Shown here: piece after piece, positions 19,973-34,900 of the stretch
How positions within the stretch are numbered: the first letter of the stretch is position 1
How the letters are laid out: the number at the start of each line of letters is the position of its first letter
Assembly (NCBI RefSeq): GCF_028858725.1
Contig: NC_084763.1
Location: 7,998,001-8,062,000 of the forward strand
Direction of reading: 5' to 3'
Length of the DNA: 64,000 nucleotides
From: Colius striatus
Lineage: Eukaryota > Chordata > Aves > Coliiformes > Coliidae
Program-made: the position numbers and the translations under genes
The notes under the pieces: model-generated
Databases searched by the model: none
Seen by the model: the letters and a program-made list of their open reading frames with translations, nothing else
What the model was told of the DNA's origin: nothing

Positions 19973-22900
19973 CTGTAAAATCAAATCAGAAATCTCTTAC
20001 TCTCTCCTGAGGTGCAGACTTAGCTTTGACTGCAGAAGTGTTGTGAAAGGTTATGATAATCATTATGCTATCTGAATTTTGTTAATCTGTTTACATTTTA
20101 CAAGACTATTTGTGAGTGTTTTGTTTAAGACAATATCCTGTATTTGAAAGCAAAAAAGATGGTGATGATTGGCTATCTGGATCTGGACTTTTTGTTCTAA
20201 AAAGATTCTTATCCAACAATTTTCGAAGCTAAACAACATAGTGTTTTATCAATAGCTTTAACTACCAATATTGTGAGGAACATACTTGTCCTACATGGGA
20301 AGGACAAAGATTCCATCAGAAATTAGTTCTTTTTAGAAAAAATAGTCCAAAATAACAGTCACTATCCATAACTCTGGAAAGGTTTTGAAACCTTCCTTTT
20401 TAGAGGAAGAGCTCTCTCTGCTAGAAGCCGTTAAACTGGCCACAAAGAGTGACAGAGTGCAAAATCCTTACCTTGCTTTGGGTATGTTCTGTTTTGTTGG
20501 CACTCTAAATTCAAAGTATTATGTATACTTGCATACCTCAGTATAGTATAATGAGACACTTACTCAGTCATACAAGTCACTAACTGTTCAAAAAAGGCTT
20601 TTCCTTCGTGATCCTTGTAAAACTGTGTAGCCATTTCACGAGTTAAAGCTTGTTCTTTAATCTTTGAGATGGTAAATCCAGCCTCTTTAACTCTTTGCAT
20701 GATGTCATCTAGGAGAAAAACAAGCAAATTGATTCTTGATCAAAACAGTTAAGATTAAAAAAAAAGAAGAAAGGAGTTTAGATGCAAAAATGCACCCACT
20801 ATTTAGAAGTTCCACAAAATACTAGATGCCCTTTTTTGAAATAAAGTCACCAATGCCTGAAATTCTACCTATAGTATCAAACAATCATGGACAGTGTCAC
20901 AAACACATCAACAGTCCTCTAAAATAGACAGAAACCATTATCATTGCACTGATTCATCTCTATCCAGGTGACAAACCCAGGCTGTTACAAACTATACCAG
21001 CAGCATTCGCTGCTGTTTCTCACATTGAACAGAACGTGGGCTGTAGTTGTGATGCTCTGTCACACGCCAGCTGGCCTGCTAAAATCCATCTGGATTGTTA
21101 CAAGAGAGGCAGAAAGGCTCACAAAAGCCAATGATGAATCAACATTAGAGAGGGTACTGAAATTGTTAGGACAGAAGAATGCCAAGTAGAGAGTTGGGAT
21201 ATAGGGTTTAAAAAAAAAAGGCATTAAAAACCTTTAAGGTGAGATTCTAAATTGTACATATTGTTGTTTTTACTTTGATCTTTCCTCATCATTCCCTTTG
21301 TCTAATGGCAAGTTTCTAGATCTGCCTGGACATGTTTCTATGCGACCTGATGTAGATGAACCTGCTTCTGCAGGGAGGTTGGACTAGATGATCTCTGGAA
21401 ATCCCTTCCAACCCCTACCATTCTATGATTCTATGAAATGCATCTAATTGAGCTATGACCCTTTTTGAGTCAGTAGAAATACCTGTCTTAAATAAATAGC
21501 ATAGATTTAGAAAGCCTCCCTCTCCTTTGAATTAAAAACATACTGGGCAGCCACATTGCACAAGTACCCAGTGTTTAAACAGTTTTAACTTAGTTAAGAA
21601 CTCTCTCACTTCAATTTACTACCATTCTTATGCAGAAAGCTAGAGGCAGCTTAAGTAAACAAAATGTCACATTTGAGACTCTAATATGAATGATACAAGA
21701 TCTCTAAAGGCATTTCGCTGCACAGAAGAATGTTTCAGAGAATGAAAAGAACACATCTGACGTGATTGACTGCAATATGCATATTGTTAATATATTGTAG
21801 AAATTGCATCAGTAGACATGGCCCATGCTTTTTAGATCACTTACCTTTATGCATCTTAGCAGCAGCAGGTTTGATTAATGCCAGAGTGTGCTCCCGAGGG
21901 AAGAAGAACTCTAATTCCTTCTGAGCATCAACAGGTGTAGAACTACCATGCAGCTGATTGATCGTTATGTCGTTGATTGCATATTGTGCACGTAAACTAA
22001 GGGTCATTAAAAGAGTGAAGCTGCTTAAGGAAATAGCCACTTTGAGCTTTAATTATTAGCCTTAACCTAATGAATACAAATTAATGTTGTTTTGGTGACT
22101 TAAGTGCTTGATGATCTCTCTATAGGAATCGAAAGCCTTCATTGGGTACAAAAAGAGCAATCAACATTTTAATTAACCGTCTGAAATGCAAACACCTTCT
22201 CTCCCAGCTCTCATCCTGTTATATTTTTAAGATAACAGCAGTTCTTTCTTAATGAAACAGAGTTTCTGTTAACAACAGGTAAGATGATACCTTGGCAATT
22301 TCTTAAAACAATATAAACAGGTAAAACTAAGATAATAATTTATAAAATGACTAGGAGAAGCTTAGTCACAAACAAAACATTCTACTGATGCAAAGCTTTT
22401 GTTAAGCTGAGAAAATAAGCATCTCTTCTAAAAAACATTGGTGCTGTTTCAAGAAAAAGAAAGTAGTGCCAATATTTGTTTTCTCTGACTCGAGAGATCT
22501 TTTAATTCAATGCCCTTTTTAAGACTCAGTCTTTTGTTACGTTTAGCAGCTATAATTTCTCAATAAAACACTATAGTTCCTATGTGTAATACAATCCTTG
22601 GCTTCCAAGACAAGTTTAATAGACTGCAGAAATATATATCAGCTTCCAGATGATGGCACTATAGTTACACCAGTTTAGAATGTGTTACTCATCTAGAGGA
22701 GGAATGTGAAAGTAACTTTGAAACTGTGAATGATGGTTTAGTATTTTGTGTATTACCTGTTTGGATTTTCCTTTTTAGCCTCTTCAACAACCTTTGGCCC
22801 TAGTAGCTGTCTCCAGTGTTCTACAGCATTTTCTCGAGTTAGAGCAAGTATGAGCGTTGGGCCACTGTAAAATGGGAAAACCAGTATGAAAAAAAACATG

Positions 22901-25900
22901 AGCTGTCTGTAATTTGTACAAGTAATTTGATTATACATAGCCCAGGCTAGGAAAACGAGCCCTAGTATTGGAGGATTATAAAAATGACCTCTGTCTAAAC
23001 AGCTACAGTCATAAAACCTTATGAGACCTTTTATTAATTTAAGTTTCAAAGTTACTGAATGTTACCATAACAGCAAGAATATTGTAGAATTGGGCTGTGT
23101 CTTTATTATCACATGTAAAAATGATGATCAGCTCCTAACTTTTTGTCCCAGCCATATCCCAGTTTCATAAGAGGAGATTGAGGGGGGATCTTATTAACAT
23201 GTATGCGTATCTAAAGGGTGGGTGTCAGGAGGTTGGGACATCCCTTTTTTCTATAGTAGATAGCAACAGGACAAGGGGCAATGGGATGAAGCTGGAACAC
23301 AAAAAGTTCCACTTAAACATAACAAAAAACTATTTCACTGTGAGGTGAGGGAGCCCTGGCACAGGCTGCCCAGGGAGGGTGTGGAGGCTCCTTCCTTGGA
23401 GGTCTTCAAGACCCACCTGGACATGTTCCTGTGTGACCTGATCTAGGTGACCCTGCTTCTGCAGGGGGGTTGGACTGGATGATCTGTAAAGGTCCCTTCC
23501 AGCCCCTACCATTCTATGATTCTATGATATGAAGGCAATATCCAGCCATCGTTTATTTTCCTCCCCAAGGCATCCAGCACACAGCCTGAATGAAAGGTTC
23601 AGGGCTCTGCTACAAACTGATTCAATGCAGCCTTCCAGAGCAGAGCTCAGCAAGTTTCACACAAATCAATACAAGTGGCAGCTGACTCTGACAACACACT
23701 AGCTACTCTCCATCTCTTTATTTAATTTTTAAAAACCTAACCTATTTATCTATTGTACTTGAGAATTTTATCATTATCTTCAGTTTTCTGGTCCTGTTTT
23801 GAGTTTTGTTAAACTCTCTGAGATACATGGTTGTCTTGTAGCAATGTGTTATTCAGGCTGATTGTTCATTCTGAAGATTTCAGTCTTGTTTATAGATCTA
23901 CATTCTCATTTTTCATTCAACTTACCTGGTCATTTGTTCTAGAAGGACTGGGAAGTAGTCTTCATTTTCATGCTCCTTGTAAAATTCACGTGTTTGCTCT
24001 TCAGACAGGATTATTTCTTTCTGCATTGCTATTTGGAAGCCATCATCCTTTATTCTTTGTATGATAGAATCTGTTGAATATATTGAAGTAATGCTAAATT
24101 GCTATCCATTTGTTAATTTTCACACTTGCAAAGCAAATGCAGGGATTTTCCAATCATAATGTTGCATTTTTACAGGTGAATTGATTTCCTAACTGAAGAA
24201 CAGAAAACTAATTTAAAGCAACTGCTGAAGGGCTTCAGTAGTTGTATGGACACTCAGAAAGCTTATACTCACCTCTCAAACTTTCTCTCAGGAAAGCTCT
24301 GTAGGAGTTCATGATGGAGAAATATGATGTGTTACCATCATAAAAAGAAAGTCTAAAGATTTTTGAATATGTGGATAGTAGTTTATTTGTCTTACAAGAC
24401 CACATGCAGAAGTAAAGCAGTATTTGGCACACATCAAAATGATGCTGTAATTACCTACACATGGGCTGCAAAACTGCTGCTCTAAGCAACATGTTAGATA
24501 ACAAATAAGAAGGTAAATACAAAAGGAGTGGTCAAATTGATAGCCTTACAGGTCTCTGTGTATGGGTTATTTCAAGTACAAAGGTTCTCCAGTTAGAGAG
24601 TTATTTAGAATCTAGGAAGACATGCAAATATACACCTGAGAAGAAAAGTAAACTTGTATGGATGGAGCTTGATGCTAATAGGATATAATCACTTCTTTTT
24701 TTAAAGATGTGACAAGGTTGTCTGTATAGGCCTGCTCTTGTGCAGCCCTGCCTTATGCAGCATAGACCATCCTAGGTCACATCTCTTTCATCTACCATTG
24801 ATCTGCCTCGGACCTGCCGTTCAAGAATGACATCAGTTACTTTATTGTGCTGGGAACTATGATCACCCATACTGTATTTTGAAAATGCTAACTTCTCTGA
24901 GAGCCCTTCTAGAAACATTCCATTAAAATATAAGTTCTAAACAAGTTTTTGAATCAACCAATCAATGGAAGAAAATAGCAGTAACATGTTCTCAATATAT
25001 CAAAACCATTGTCTATAACTTCTGACAAAGACAACTGTTGACTTAGTGCTGAGGAGAGAATGCAACTGAGGCATGTTTAGTTACTATAGGTTTTAAAAGT
25101 CAAAATATGAGATTTTTTTATATACCCTAGGCAGAAATTGTAGTTATTAACACTTACTTCGCCTTTCCTTTAAGAGTGAAGGTCTAATTAAGGCCAAAGT
25201 CCTTTCAACTCTTTGGTCTTTTGAGTTTATATCAAAATTTGGGAAAAAGAAAGCAAGTTGTCTGCTGGCATCTTCTACACTGTCTTGCACATCACATATA
25301 TTTAATATACTCTCAGTTTTCACAATTCCTTCCAACCTAGCGAGACACAAAATAATGTAGTATTGAAGTCATTGCATGTATTGTGTTCACATTTGACTCC
25401 TTGAAGATGTACTTTCTTAAAGTTTAGTGAAACATTAGAATGACAAACTAAGTTTTTAGAGTAATGTTTCTGAGAATTATCAATCTTCTCAAAATTTGCC
25501 TTGTGCTATGAAAGAGAAATCTCAGCCATGCAGCTTTTCTGCATTCCCTCTGGCTTATTCAAAATAGCCTTTCTGTTTCACTAGACCGAATTACTACTGA
25601 CAAGTATACAGTGCATAATGAATGATCAATAAAAGAATTGTGCTTAATTCATGTATCATCTGAACACAAAAATGATAACACTACAAAATTGTCTTTTACA
25701 GAGTTACTTCTCATTGATACTTACCAGTTTTTCTGAGATGCTAACTTTGTAAATACAAAATACTTAGAAAAAATGCAATATTCCCCAATTGTATTAAATT
25801 AATGCAGAAAGGGATACAACAGACATCAACAAGAGAAGGGCTGTGGTTAACAGGTTAAGAGAAGTTCTCCTTTCCCCTCTACCCTACCCTCGTGAGACCA

Positions 25901-28900
25901 CATCTGGAATATTGTGTCCAGTTCTGGGCCCCTCAGTTCCAGAAGGACAGGGAGCTGCTGGAGAGAGCTCAGCACAGGGGCACAAAGGTGATGGAGTGGA
26001 GCATCTCCCTTATAATAAAAGGCTGAGGGAGCTGGGGTTCTTGAGCTTGGAAAAGGAGACTGAGGAGGTCACCTCATTAATGCTTGCAAATATGTAAAGG
26101 GTGGGTGTCAGGAGGATGCAACCAGGCTGTTCTCAGTGATGGCCAATGCTAGGGCAAGGGGTAATGGGTATAAAGTGGAACACAAGAGATTCCAAAGAAA
26201 TACAAGGAAGAATTTCTTCACTGTTGAGGTGAGGGAGCACTAGAACAGGCTGCCCAGATGGGTTGTTGAATCTCCTCCTCTGGAGACATTCAGACTCCAC
26301 CTGGACAAGTTCCTGTTTGACCTACTCTAAGTGGTCCTGCTCTGGCAGGAGGGTTGCACTGGATGATCTTTCAAGATCCCTTCCAACCCTTAAGATTCTG
26401 TGATTCTGTGACAACTTCTTTTTTTGGAACAAAGTACTTAAACTCCTGTTGCTTTAAGCAAATCTCTTGTCTAAATATAAAACTTGATGCAACATTGGAA
26501 TTTTTGGGAATGCCTTCTTTACTGTCTGATGCTGTGTATACAGCTATCTTCCTTTTTAAAATTCTCTACATCTACTTGTCATAGGAGAAACACAGACATT
26601 TCAAGATACCACGATTGGAAGGACAGGGAGCAAAACCCCAAACCCTCCCCCTTATTTTCTGTTTTTTACAGAGAGCTCCCAGGGAGTACAGCATATTTCA
26701 AGTGTCCCCTAGTCTCCCCTGGGCCACATCTGCTACTTGCCAGCACCCATAGGAGTAAATCCTCAAGGGTCAACACTGTCAGTCATTTTATCTGGGTGAA
26801 CTAGTATGATGTGGAATGGGACTGACTACATCAGCTTTGAACTGTGAGCACTGCTCCTGTTGGTCTGGCAACCTTTTATAGGGTAGTTCAGAAACAGCAA
26901 GAGATCAGTGTGCTTTGCTTGTTGTCTTTACCTAGCAAGTGTGGAGTTTTGGTGTTCCTACAGGAACTGTGATTTATTCTCTAGTGGTGGTCCTGTGAAG
27001 GATGCACATGGGCACATGGCATCTGTATGAATGCACCCTGGTTTATGGTTTGCTCTGAATACTGTAACTGAATCACCTCTACATGGTTTCACTGGTACTT
27101 ACTTGTCTGGCTTAGCCTCCAGCTCATCAGACATACTCTCACTCAATTTACGTAGCTCTTTCCAGTGAGGAATAGAATCAGTTGCTTCTTTTTTAGTGAT
27201 TACCAGAACGTGGCATGGTCCACTCATCATGAATTGAACAAAGTCATCAAAACCAGCCTAAAAAATTGTATTTTTGCCCATTAGAAATTCCAAGAACTCT
27301 GAATTTATAATCAGAAGTGAGACTAGCATCCTTAACTCATAATTCCTGTTCTACCATGGCATCCACATACATCACCCCAAACCCTGGCAAATTGTTTGGG
27401 AAAGTTTCTGATCAATCATCTGGGAATAAAAAAAGAATCAAAAGCAAAATTAATTGAAAGTAATAAATAATAAAGTAATTGAAAAATTACTTTGATTGAA
27501 AGTAATAAAGTAATAAATCTACATGATGCAAGTACCTCGTGTTCTTCCAGGTTAAAATGCAAAGGGTAAAGGTGAAGAAAATTATCTAGAAAGTTGATGG
27601 GATCAAATGCCACACTTGCAGTAGCACATGCTGTGTGACATAATAAATGGCAACACTGTTCCATGCATAAACTTTTAAACTAAAAAGTCATCTAGCTGGC
27701 TGTAAATACAGAACAGAGATATTTGCAAGATGTTTGGAGGCTTTTCCTTCAATCTCTTTACTATATTCTTTTCACTCCTTCAGCTTCAGCCTTCAATCCT
27801 GTAAAAGTACCTTTAAATCAAATAACTTTTGAAGCTGCTGTGTTTTTTCCTTGCATGTCACCTTTTTCTTCAATATTGTGAATTTCCTCCTTTTTTTTCT
27901 TACCTTTTAAATATTTATCTAAATCTTTTCTTTGCCAGTCACCTTCATCTGGTTATGTATGATACATTTTTTCCTTTAATAATAGGAGGATGAAATAATC
28001 ACATCTATGTTTTGAATACAATGCTTTTCTCTTTCAATTATCTTCATATCTATGCATACACTTATCCCACTTCACAATTTCAACAAATTCAGAAGAGACA
28101 GAATGAATGCAAGCACAAAAACATTTAGTACAATGCATAAAGGGGGTATTTGTTCTGTTGTGACTTCAAAGATACACTTGCCCATGTTAGAAGAAACAGA
28201 TGTGGCTGTTAGTGTCCTGGATCACCCAGCTTCATCATTAAAAAGGAACAGTTTCTGCTGCTAGTTATATCTGAAGGTCTATTGCCTTGAGTATCAGTTC
28301 AGTTATACTAGGCAGCCTCCGGACCTTCAGAAAGCTTGCAGAGTATTAAATCAAGAATGATTTTGCCCAGTGAGAGCAAAGGAGTCTATGTTCTAGATCA
28401 TAACTTTAATGTAATTATTTTTCAACTTAAAAAAACACTTAAAGAATGGTAAATTAGCTTCTCAATATGCATAGGGCCCTCTGGATCGCTTCTATGCTTG
28501 ATGGTAGTTTTGTTATTCTCCCAGCCCTAATGTTGGCTGGGATCTGCCCTGCTGTAGTAGTGCTGCCACACAGCAAACTTTGCATGTTTTTTTGTCTGTT
28601 CCTTCCATGTCTCCCTCTACGCCTAACTAATCTCAAATTTGGCTGCTGTTCCCATGAAGGTAATTTTACCTGTATTTTAAAACTGCCTCTATCTAAACTA
28701 GAATCCCAGTTCTGCTAAAATCAAGCTCTTTGTGATTTCTTACAAACTCTGTTACTTTTCTAAATCATAGTCTAGAAGCCGTCTGGTGATGACTATCAGA
28801 GTTCTTTTTTCCCTCTGACTTCAGTAGGAGTAGCTTATCTCACTCTCACTTGTTTGGAATGCCACAAGAACACTTTCCCAGCTGCTTCTTTTACTTACAC

Positions 28901-31900
28901 TGACCCTTTCATTAATCCCTTCCATTGGTTCCTCTGCTTTATGGAACGGGAACAGGTTGCTCAGAGAGGTTGTGGATATCCCATCACTTGAAATCTTCAA
29001 GGCCAGGTTGGACGAGGCTTTGAGCAGCCTGGTCTAGTGGAAGGTGTCCCTGCCCATGGCAGGAGAGTTGGATCAAGATGATCTTTGATGTCACTTCCAA
29101 CAGAAACCATCCCATGGTATGATTCTATTATAATATCATTTTTACTATGTACTAAATCTACATTGATTCACTTCTTCAATGTACTAGAAATTTATGAGAC
29201 AGATTTGCAAACACATATAACTACAATTTATACATTTTACCTTCTCCTTTTGTTTAGGCTTTTAGTCTGTTTTTACCTGTTCTTTATTCTGGGCATAGAA
29301 CACTCTGATTTGCTCTTCAGTTAGCATTTTCTCTTCTGCCACCTCGATGGTAAATCCTGCATCTCTAATCTGCAATTATTCAGATGTTACTCAGCTGCAT
29401 TTGAAAATGGATAAATGCCAAATCTTATGTTCTTCTAAATCTAAAGACTGATCAATTTTTGGAAGCTATCTTAAGTTTAAAATTCTCTGAAATATTCCAA
29501 GCATAATAACTACATTTGCCTAAATTGAAGTTCCAGCTTTTGGAAGAACTTCACTAAGTTCAAGATTAAAATGCTCACTAATTCTCAAGGTAATGCTTGG
29601 GAAACATGTAGTGCAGTTTAATGCATGTATTCATTCAGTAGTTACTAAACCCTTTCATTCAAAATGAAATCAGCTTGTTTTAAACCTTGTGATTAACATG
29701 CAAGTGCTTCTAAAAATGTTATTATAAACTATGTTATAATCACAGTAGTCATATAAATGTTGATTTGTCAACAATTGTTGTATTAGGCTGAACTATTTTA
29801 TGATTATCTGTTTTAAGTTACATTACTGCACTAAATTCAAGCACGTTTAAGAGATGCACACTTACATGACCTATAGCAAAATCCATACTCCACTGGTATG
29901 AGGCTTCTACGATATGCTGATATTTAAACAACAAGAGCACTACCCAGCCCCAATACTGATCTTACACATTAATCTGCACTCTGCCTTTTAAAAGCCCCTA
30001 CAATGCTGCTGGGTGTTTTGGAATTGCCTCGACAAAGCTGAGTGTGGAAACAGTGTGGGTACACACCTCATGAGGTAGTGCAGAGACAGAGCCAACTAGC
30101 AGCTGCTCAGCTCCAGTTAAATTGCTTTTAAGCACTGCTTGCTTATTTTTGCCTTTACTAAGCTTCTTTTTCTCTGGCCAAGGTAGAGTAGTTGCAGAAA
30201 CAACCTCTACCACACTTTGATTTTTCTTTCCTGCAAAGGTCACTGGCCCTGTATTAACTCTTTTAAAATTAAAGTAATTTTATCTTGACATATATTGTTA
30301 TGAGTCTTTTTATTTGGTAACAGAAACAGTGAGAAAATCCTGTAATTGAAATGAGAGTTACTATAGTACCATATTCTGGAAGGCAAAAGACTTTTCTTTC
30401 CCTATGTGATGATTTAAACAAATACTGAGTCCTTGGATGGCTCCTTGCACGCTGGAAGCACATTTTTAACTGCAGGAACAAATATTGTACTACTGACATA
30501 TATTAGTGCACAATTACTAGTGCACATGCATCAGCCTCACCATCAATTCATGTATATTGTCATCTGTGTCTGCACACATGGTCTCTTCCATAAGGAACTG
30601 GTTAGTTGATTTATGTCTACAATTCTTTAAGATGCAGTGCAAAGTATTAACTTCAGCACCACAATATCTACTTCTCACTTCTATTGCAATATAAGGGGGA
30701 AAAAAAAGGACACTTTTCTGTCTGTAGATTTCACCTGTCCTTGACTGGCACGGTATGAATTAACATCCATCTCATCTAGTGACATAAAATATTGAAGCAA
30801 TAGTATCATTCCAAATGCCATGTTATTTCAGGTCAAAATTATCTTGCTTTGATCATCCTTATCATAAAAGCATTAACAGCATCTGGGAAGGAACAACCTT
30901 ATGCACCAGTACAGGTTGGGGATTGACCTGCTGGAGAGCAGCTCTGCAGAGAGAGACCTGGGAGTGCTGGTTGATAATAAACTGACCATGAGCCAGCAAT
31001 GTGCCCTCGTGGCCAAGAAGCCAATGGCAGCCTGGGATGCATCAAGAAGAGTGTGGCCAGCAGGTCAAGGGAGGTTCTGCTCCCTCTCTACTCTGCCTTG
31101 ATGAGGCCTCATCTGGAGTCCTGTGTCCAGTTGTGGGCTCCTCAGCTCAAGAGGGACAGGGAAGTGCTGGAGAGAGTCCAGCACAGGGCCACCAAGATGG
31201 AATAGACTGGAACATCTTTAATACGAGAAAAGGCTGCAGGAACTGGGGCTGTTTAGTCTGGAGGAGACTGAGGGGGCATCTCATTAATATTTAAATACAT
31301 CTAAAAGGTGGATGTCAGGAGGCTGGGGTATCCCTGTTTTCTATTGTATCTAGCACCAGGACAAGGGGTAATGGGATGAAGCTGGAACACAAAAAGTTCC
31401 ACTTAAACATAAGGAGAAACTATTTCCCTGTTGAGGTGAGGGAGCCCTGGCACAGGCTGCCCAGGGAGGGTGTGGAGGCTCCTTCCTTGGAGGTCTTCAA
31501 GACCCTCCTGGACATGTTCCTGTGTGACCTGATCTAGGTGACCCTGCTTCTGCAGGAGGTTGAACTAGATGATCTCTAAAGGTCTCTTCCAACCCTACCA
31601 TTCTATGATTCCATGATTCTATGAACAGATCTTGTTCTAAAGCCTGGCATAGATTAGGATCTACTTAATCTTACATCTTGCTACTATGTCTCTTAACTAA
31701 ACAGGGTAAAAGAATCTTTTCAGATCCTGTCTACCTTTTGTTTAATTTCCTCTACGCGTCCCTCTAAGACGTCATCAGGTTTTATTATTCCAACAGAGTA
31801 TCTGACTACTTCTGAAAAAAGGAAAAAAATCACATGTCAATTAAGACATTCATCAAAAGGAATACACAACTAAATTTTCCATTACTTACAAATGTGTTTC

Positions 31901-34900
31901 TCTAAATAATTCTCCATTTTAATATTAAGATAGCAAAGCAATGATCCAAAGGAATTAGTGACTCCAGCACTAGAAGCATATCTTGGAGTTCAGGGCTCTT
32001 TGGCCATCACTGGAATTTACATTCCTGATGAACCACTGGTGGTTTGGCTTATATGATGGAGAAATGTTTCACATACAAGTAGGTGTGGCAGGAAAACCGC
32101 AGTTTAGGATGGATTCTTTGTCTAAGGAGGTTTGTATGTGTAAGATCAGAAATATGAAAGGCAATGAATATTACAAAGGAAAATTCACTATCTGTGTGAA
32201 TATTGGAGATTTACAGTAAAATATACATTTCTTGTAATAGTAGAGGTTGATTTCCTTAACACTGTGGATGCTGAAGTCATTTATGGTAAGTTTCTGTTGA
32301 AGTAACATGCCTGCTAACATAATCTAATGTTTAAAACAAGAGATGTTCCTGGTATAGACATACTGTTACAACATCCACTGCATACTGAACCCAACAAAAT
32401 GACAGAAAGTGATCAAAAGAGAATACAAAATACATCACCTTCACAGAATTTGAGGTTTACTGTTAAGTTTTAGAATAGAATTCAATCAGATCCCAACACT
32501 AGAGGAGGACTTAATGGTAGATCTAACAGAAACACCAGACTACTACTCATTTCCAGTACTAGAAAACACTCATAGGTACCTGCATATGGTAAGGAAAATA
32601 TTACCACAGAATGTTATTATATTATGGCTTCTGAAACCTAACCTGAAACTAAACTCAAGTTGAAAACTCTGTTCCCTGATTTGTTCACACATTTAGGCTC
32701 TGTGGATTAATGTGAAGTCTGTATATAACTGCTAAAGAAATTGTAATACTGGACTATGAGGTCTCAGAGGGTTTATGAAGCTGAGGTCAGGAATACGTCA
32801 CTTGAACCGTACAATGAAGTAGCCATGAAGAGGAAGGAGGACGTTCCTATGTGACCTGATCTAGGTGGACCTGCTTCTGCAGTGGGGTTGGACTAGATGA
32901 TCTCTAAAGGTCCCTTCCAACCCCTACCATTCTATGATTCTATGACATCAGGAGAAGGGACATAACTTAATCCAGGACTGTGATCTAGTGCCTTCTCACA
33001 GGCATGCTTCATCAAGATGAGGGTGGAGAACTTTATTCCATCTCAGTGTTCCCGAATGTGCACATATGTAGCAGTAGGAAGCTTCAATAGCTACAGATAA
33101 TAATAATAATAGGAAAGATGTAGGTCCTAGCTCATGGGAAGCTGAGAAAAATCATAGAAATGAGACACACAAACAGGATGGTGCTCATTTTCCAAACCTT
33201 TTGGAATCTCATCTTCCTATAGTTGATTTATGCTCTTATGCAAGTCTGGTTTTTGGCTCTTTAATGTGGTGAAAGAGTTAATTAAAAATAATCTGATATA
33301 CAAGGCATACCTTTCCTTCACACATTGATTCTCTCTATCCTCTCAAGTTGCCCTTTTTAGTATTCCCCTAGAACATCCAAGGGTTAACGAACATGGCCTC
33401 AACAAAAGTGTATATACCTAACACAAGGACTGTGTAGAAGTGACTTTTAGGTGCTAGTTTTACACAGGAAAATTCTGAAATCTGAGCATTGCCAGGGTGG
33501 AAGTGAAAATACTGTTCATGACATTGTGATAACTTCATTCCTTAGAGAAGAAAGCTTCCCCTCAGTTTGATATCTACGATCACAGACTCTTGCATTATTA
33601 ACTCAGTCACACAAAGGTCTATTAGTGCTGGATATAGCTTATTTCTAATAAAATAATTAAAAAGATGTTTGATCTTTCTCTTTCTGTTAAAGTTTCTAAA
33701 ACAAATCAAATACATTTACCTTCAGGTACGGTCTCCTCAATAGACTCGTCTGATGATTTATCTTCTAGATCTTCTAGGAAAACAAGTTCGTCTACCTAAG
33801 GTATTTGCAAGTAGAAGTATATGATCAATGTGAAGCTAAAGTCACCAAACACAACTGTCAGGCCTTTACTACACTTTTATCTTCATGTAAGGATGTTTTT
33901 GCTACCAGGGAAAGCAAGCAGTTCTAAGAAAGACCTTGGTTTAGCCTGATTTTCCCTAAAGGAGCTACAGTTCGCTAAAAGTTTCCATTCAGTCTGAGTG
34001 GAGCTCTTTCATCTCCATTATCACTCAAAACAAGCAGTGTGCCATGACTATTTCCCATGTCTTTGTTTTATATAATGCACTAAGTTATCTATGAAATAGT
34101 CCTCAAAGAAAAAAGATGACTAAACCTTTTACATGCTAGTGACGTTTTGCCCAGCTCTCCATTTCTTGCATTAATAGACTAAGCTGTACATTTCTTAAGT
34201 TTTTATAAAGTATGATTCAATGGAAATGACTCAAAAAATCCCCCAAACCAACCCTCATACGTCACTTTCCTGTTATGAACAAAACACAGACAATTAAACA
34301 TAACCAAAACTACTGTCACAGGCACTGAGAGAAACCATGGAGCTGTAATAAAAATACTTATTTATATTGAATTATCTGTTTTGTGAGTACTTCGACACGT
34401 TTTTTCTTTCCAGCTGCAATTTCCCTCTCTTCTTGCACTAGCTCTGTTATTTTCTTACTTATAAGAGGACCATTTGCACCTTTCACTGTTGCAATGATTT
34501 TGCCATTCTGTAAAAGAGAAAATAAGACTCTCACTGAGTTCTCATCACTTAGTTTACACATTTACTTGAATTGTGGAATGTGCTATATCTTGCTGCTTTT
34601 TCCAGCAACAGAACCACTTCCCATGCCCATTGAAGTGAATTCCAAAACTACTACTGCTTCTAATAGTTCAGAATGAACCTTTCTTGTTTTTCTTGCTTCC
34701 TTTCCTTCTCCATATACTTTTCTGTGTTTATTTCTAGGCTCACCATTAATAGTACAGTCAGAAGTAAATGCAAACATGGAATTTACTATCTCTTCATTGC
34801 TATAACATGGAGTATCCTATTTTTTGTTTACCTTATGTTTACATTCCAGTGCATGCTCTATCACATTCAGGAGCACTATAGTGAAGCTAACTACTGGTGA

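Noticed and set aside
27416-27664. Open frame between NME8 exons 8 and 9
   Set aside because: Exons 8 and 9 join in phase 0 with conserved sequence; this segment has no NDK similarity and inserting it would break the domain.
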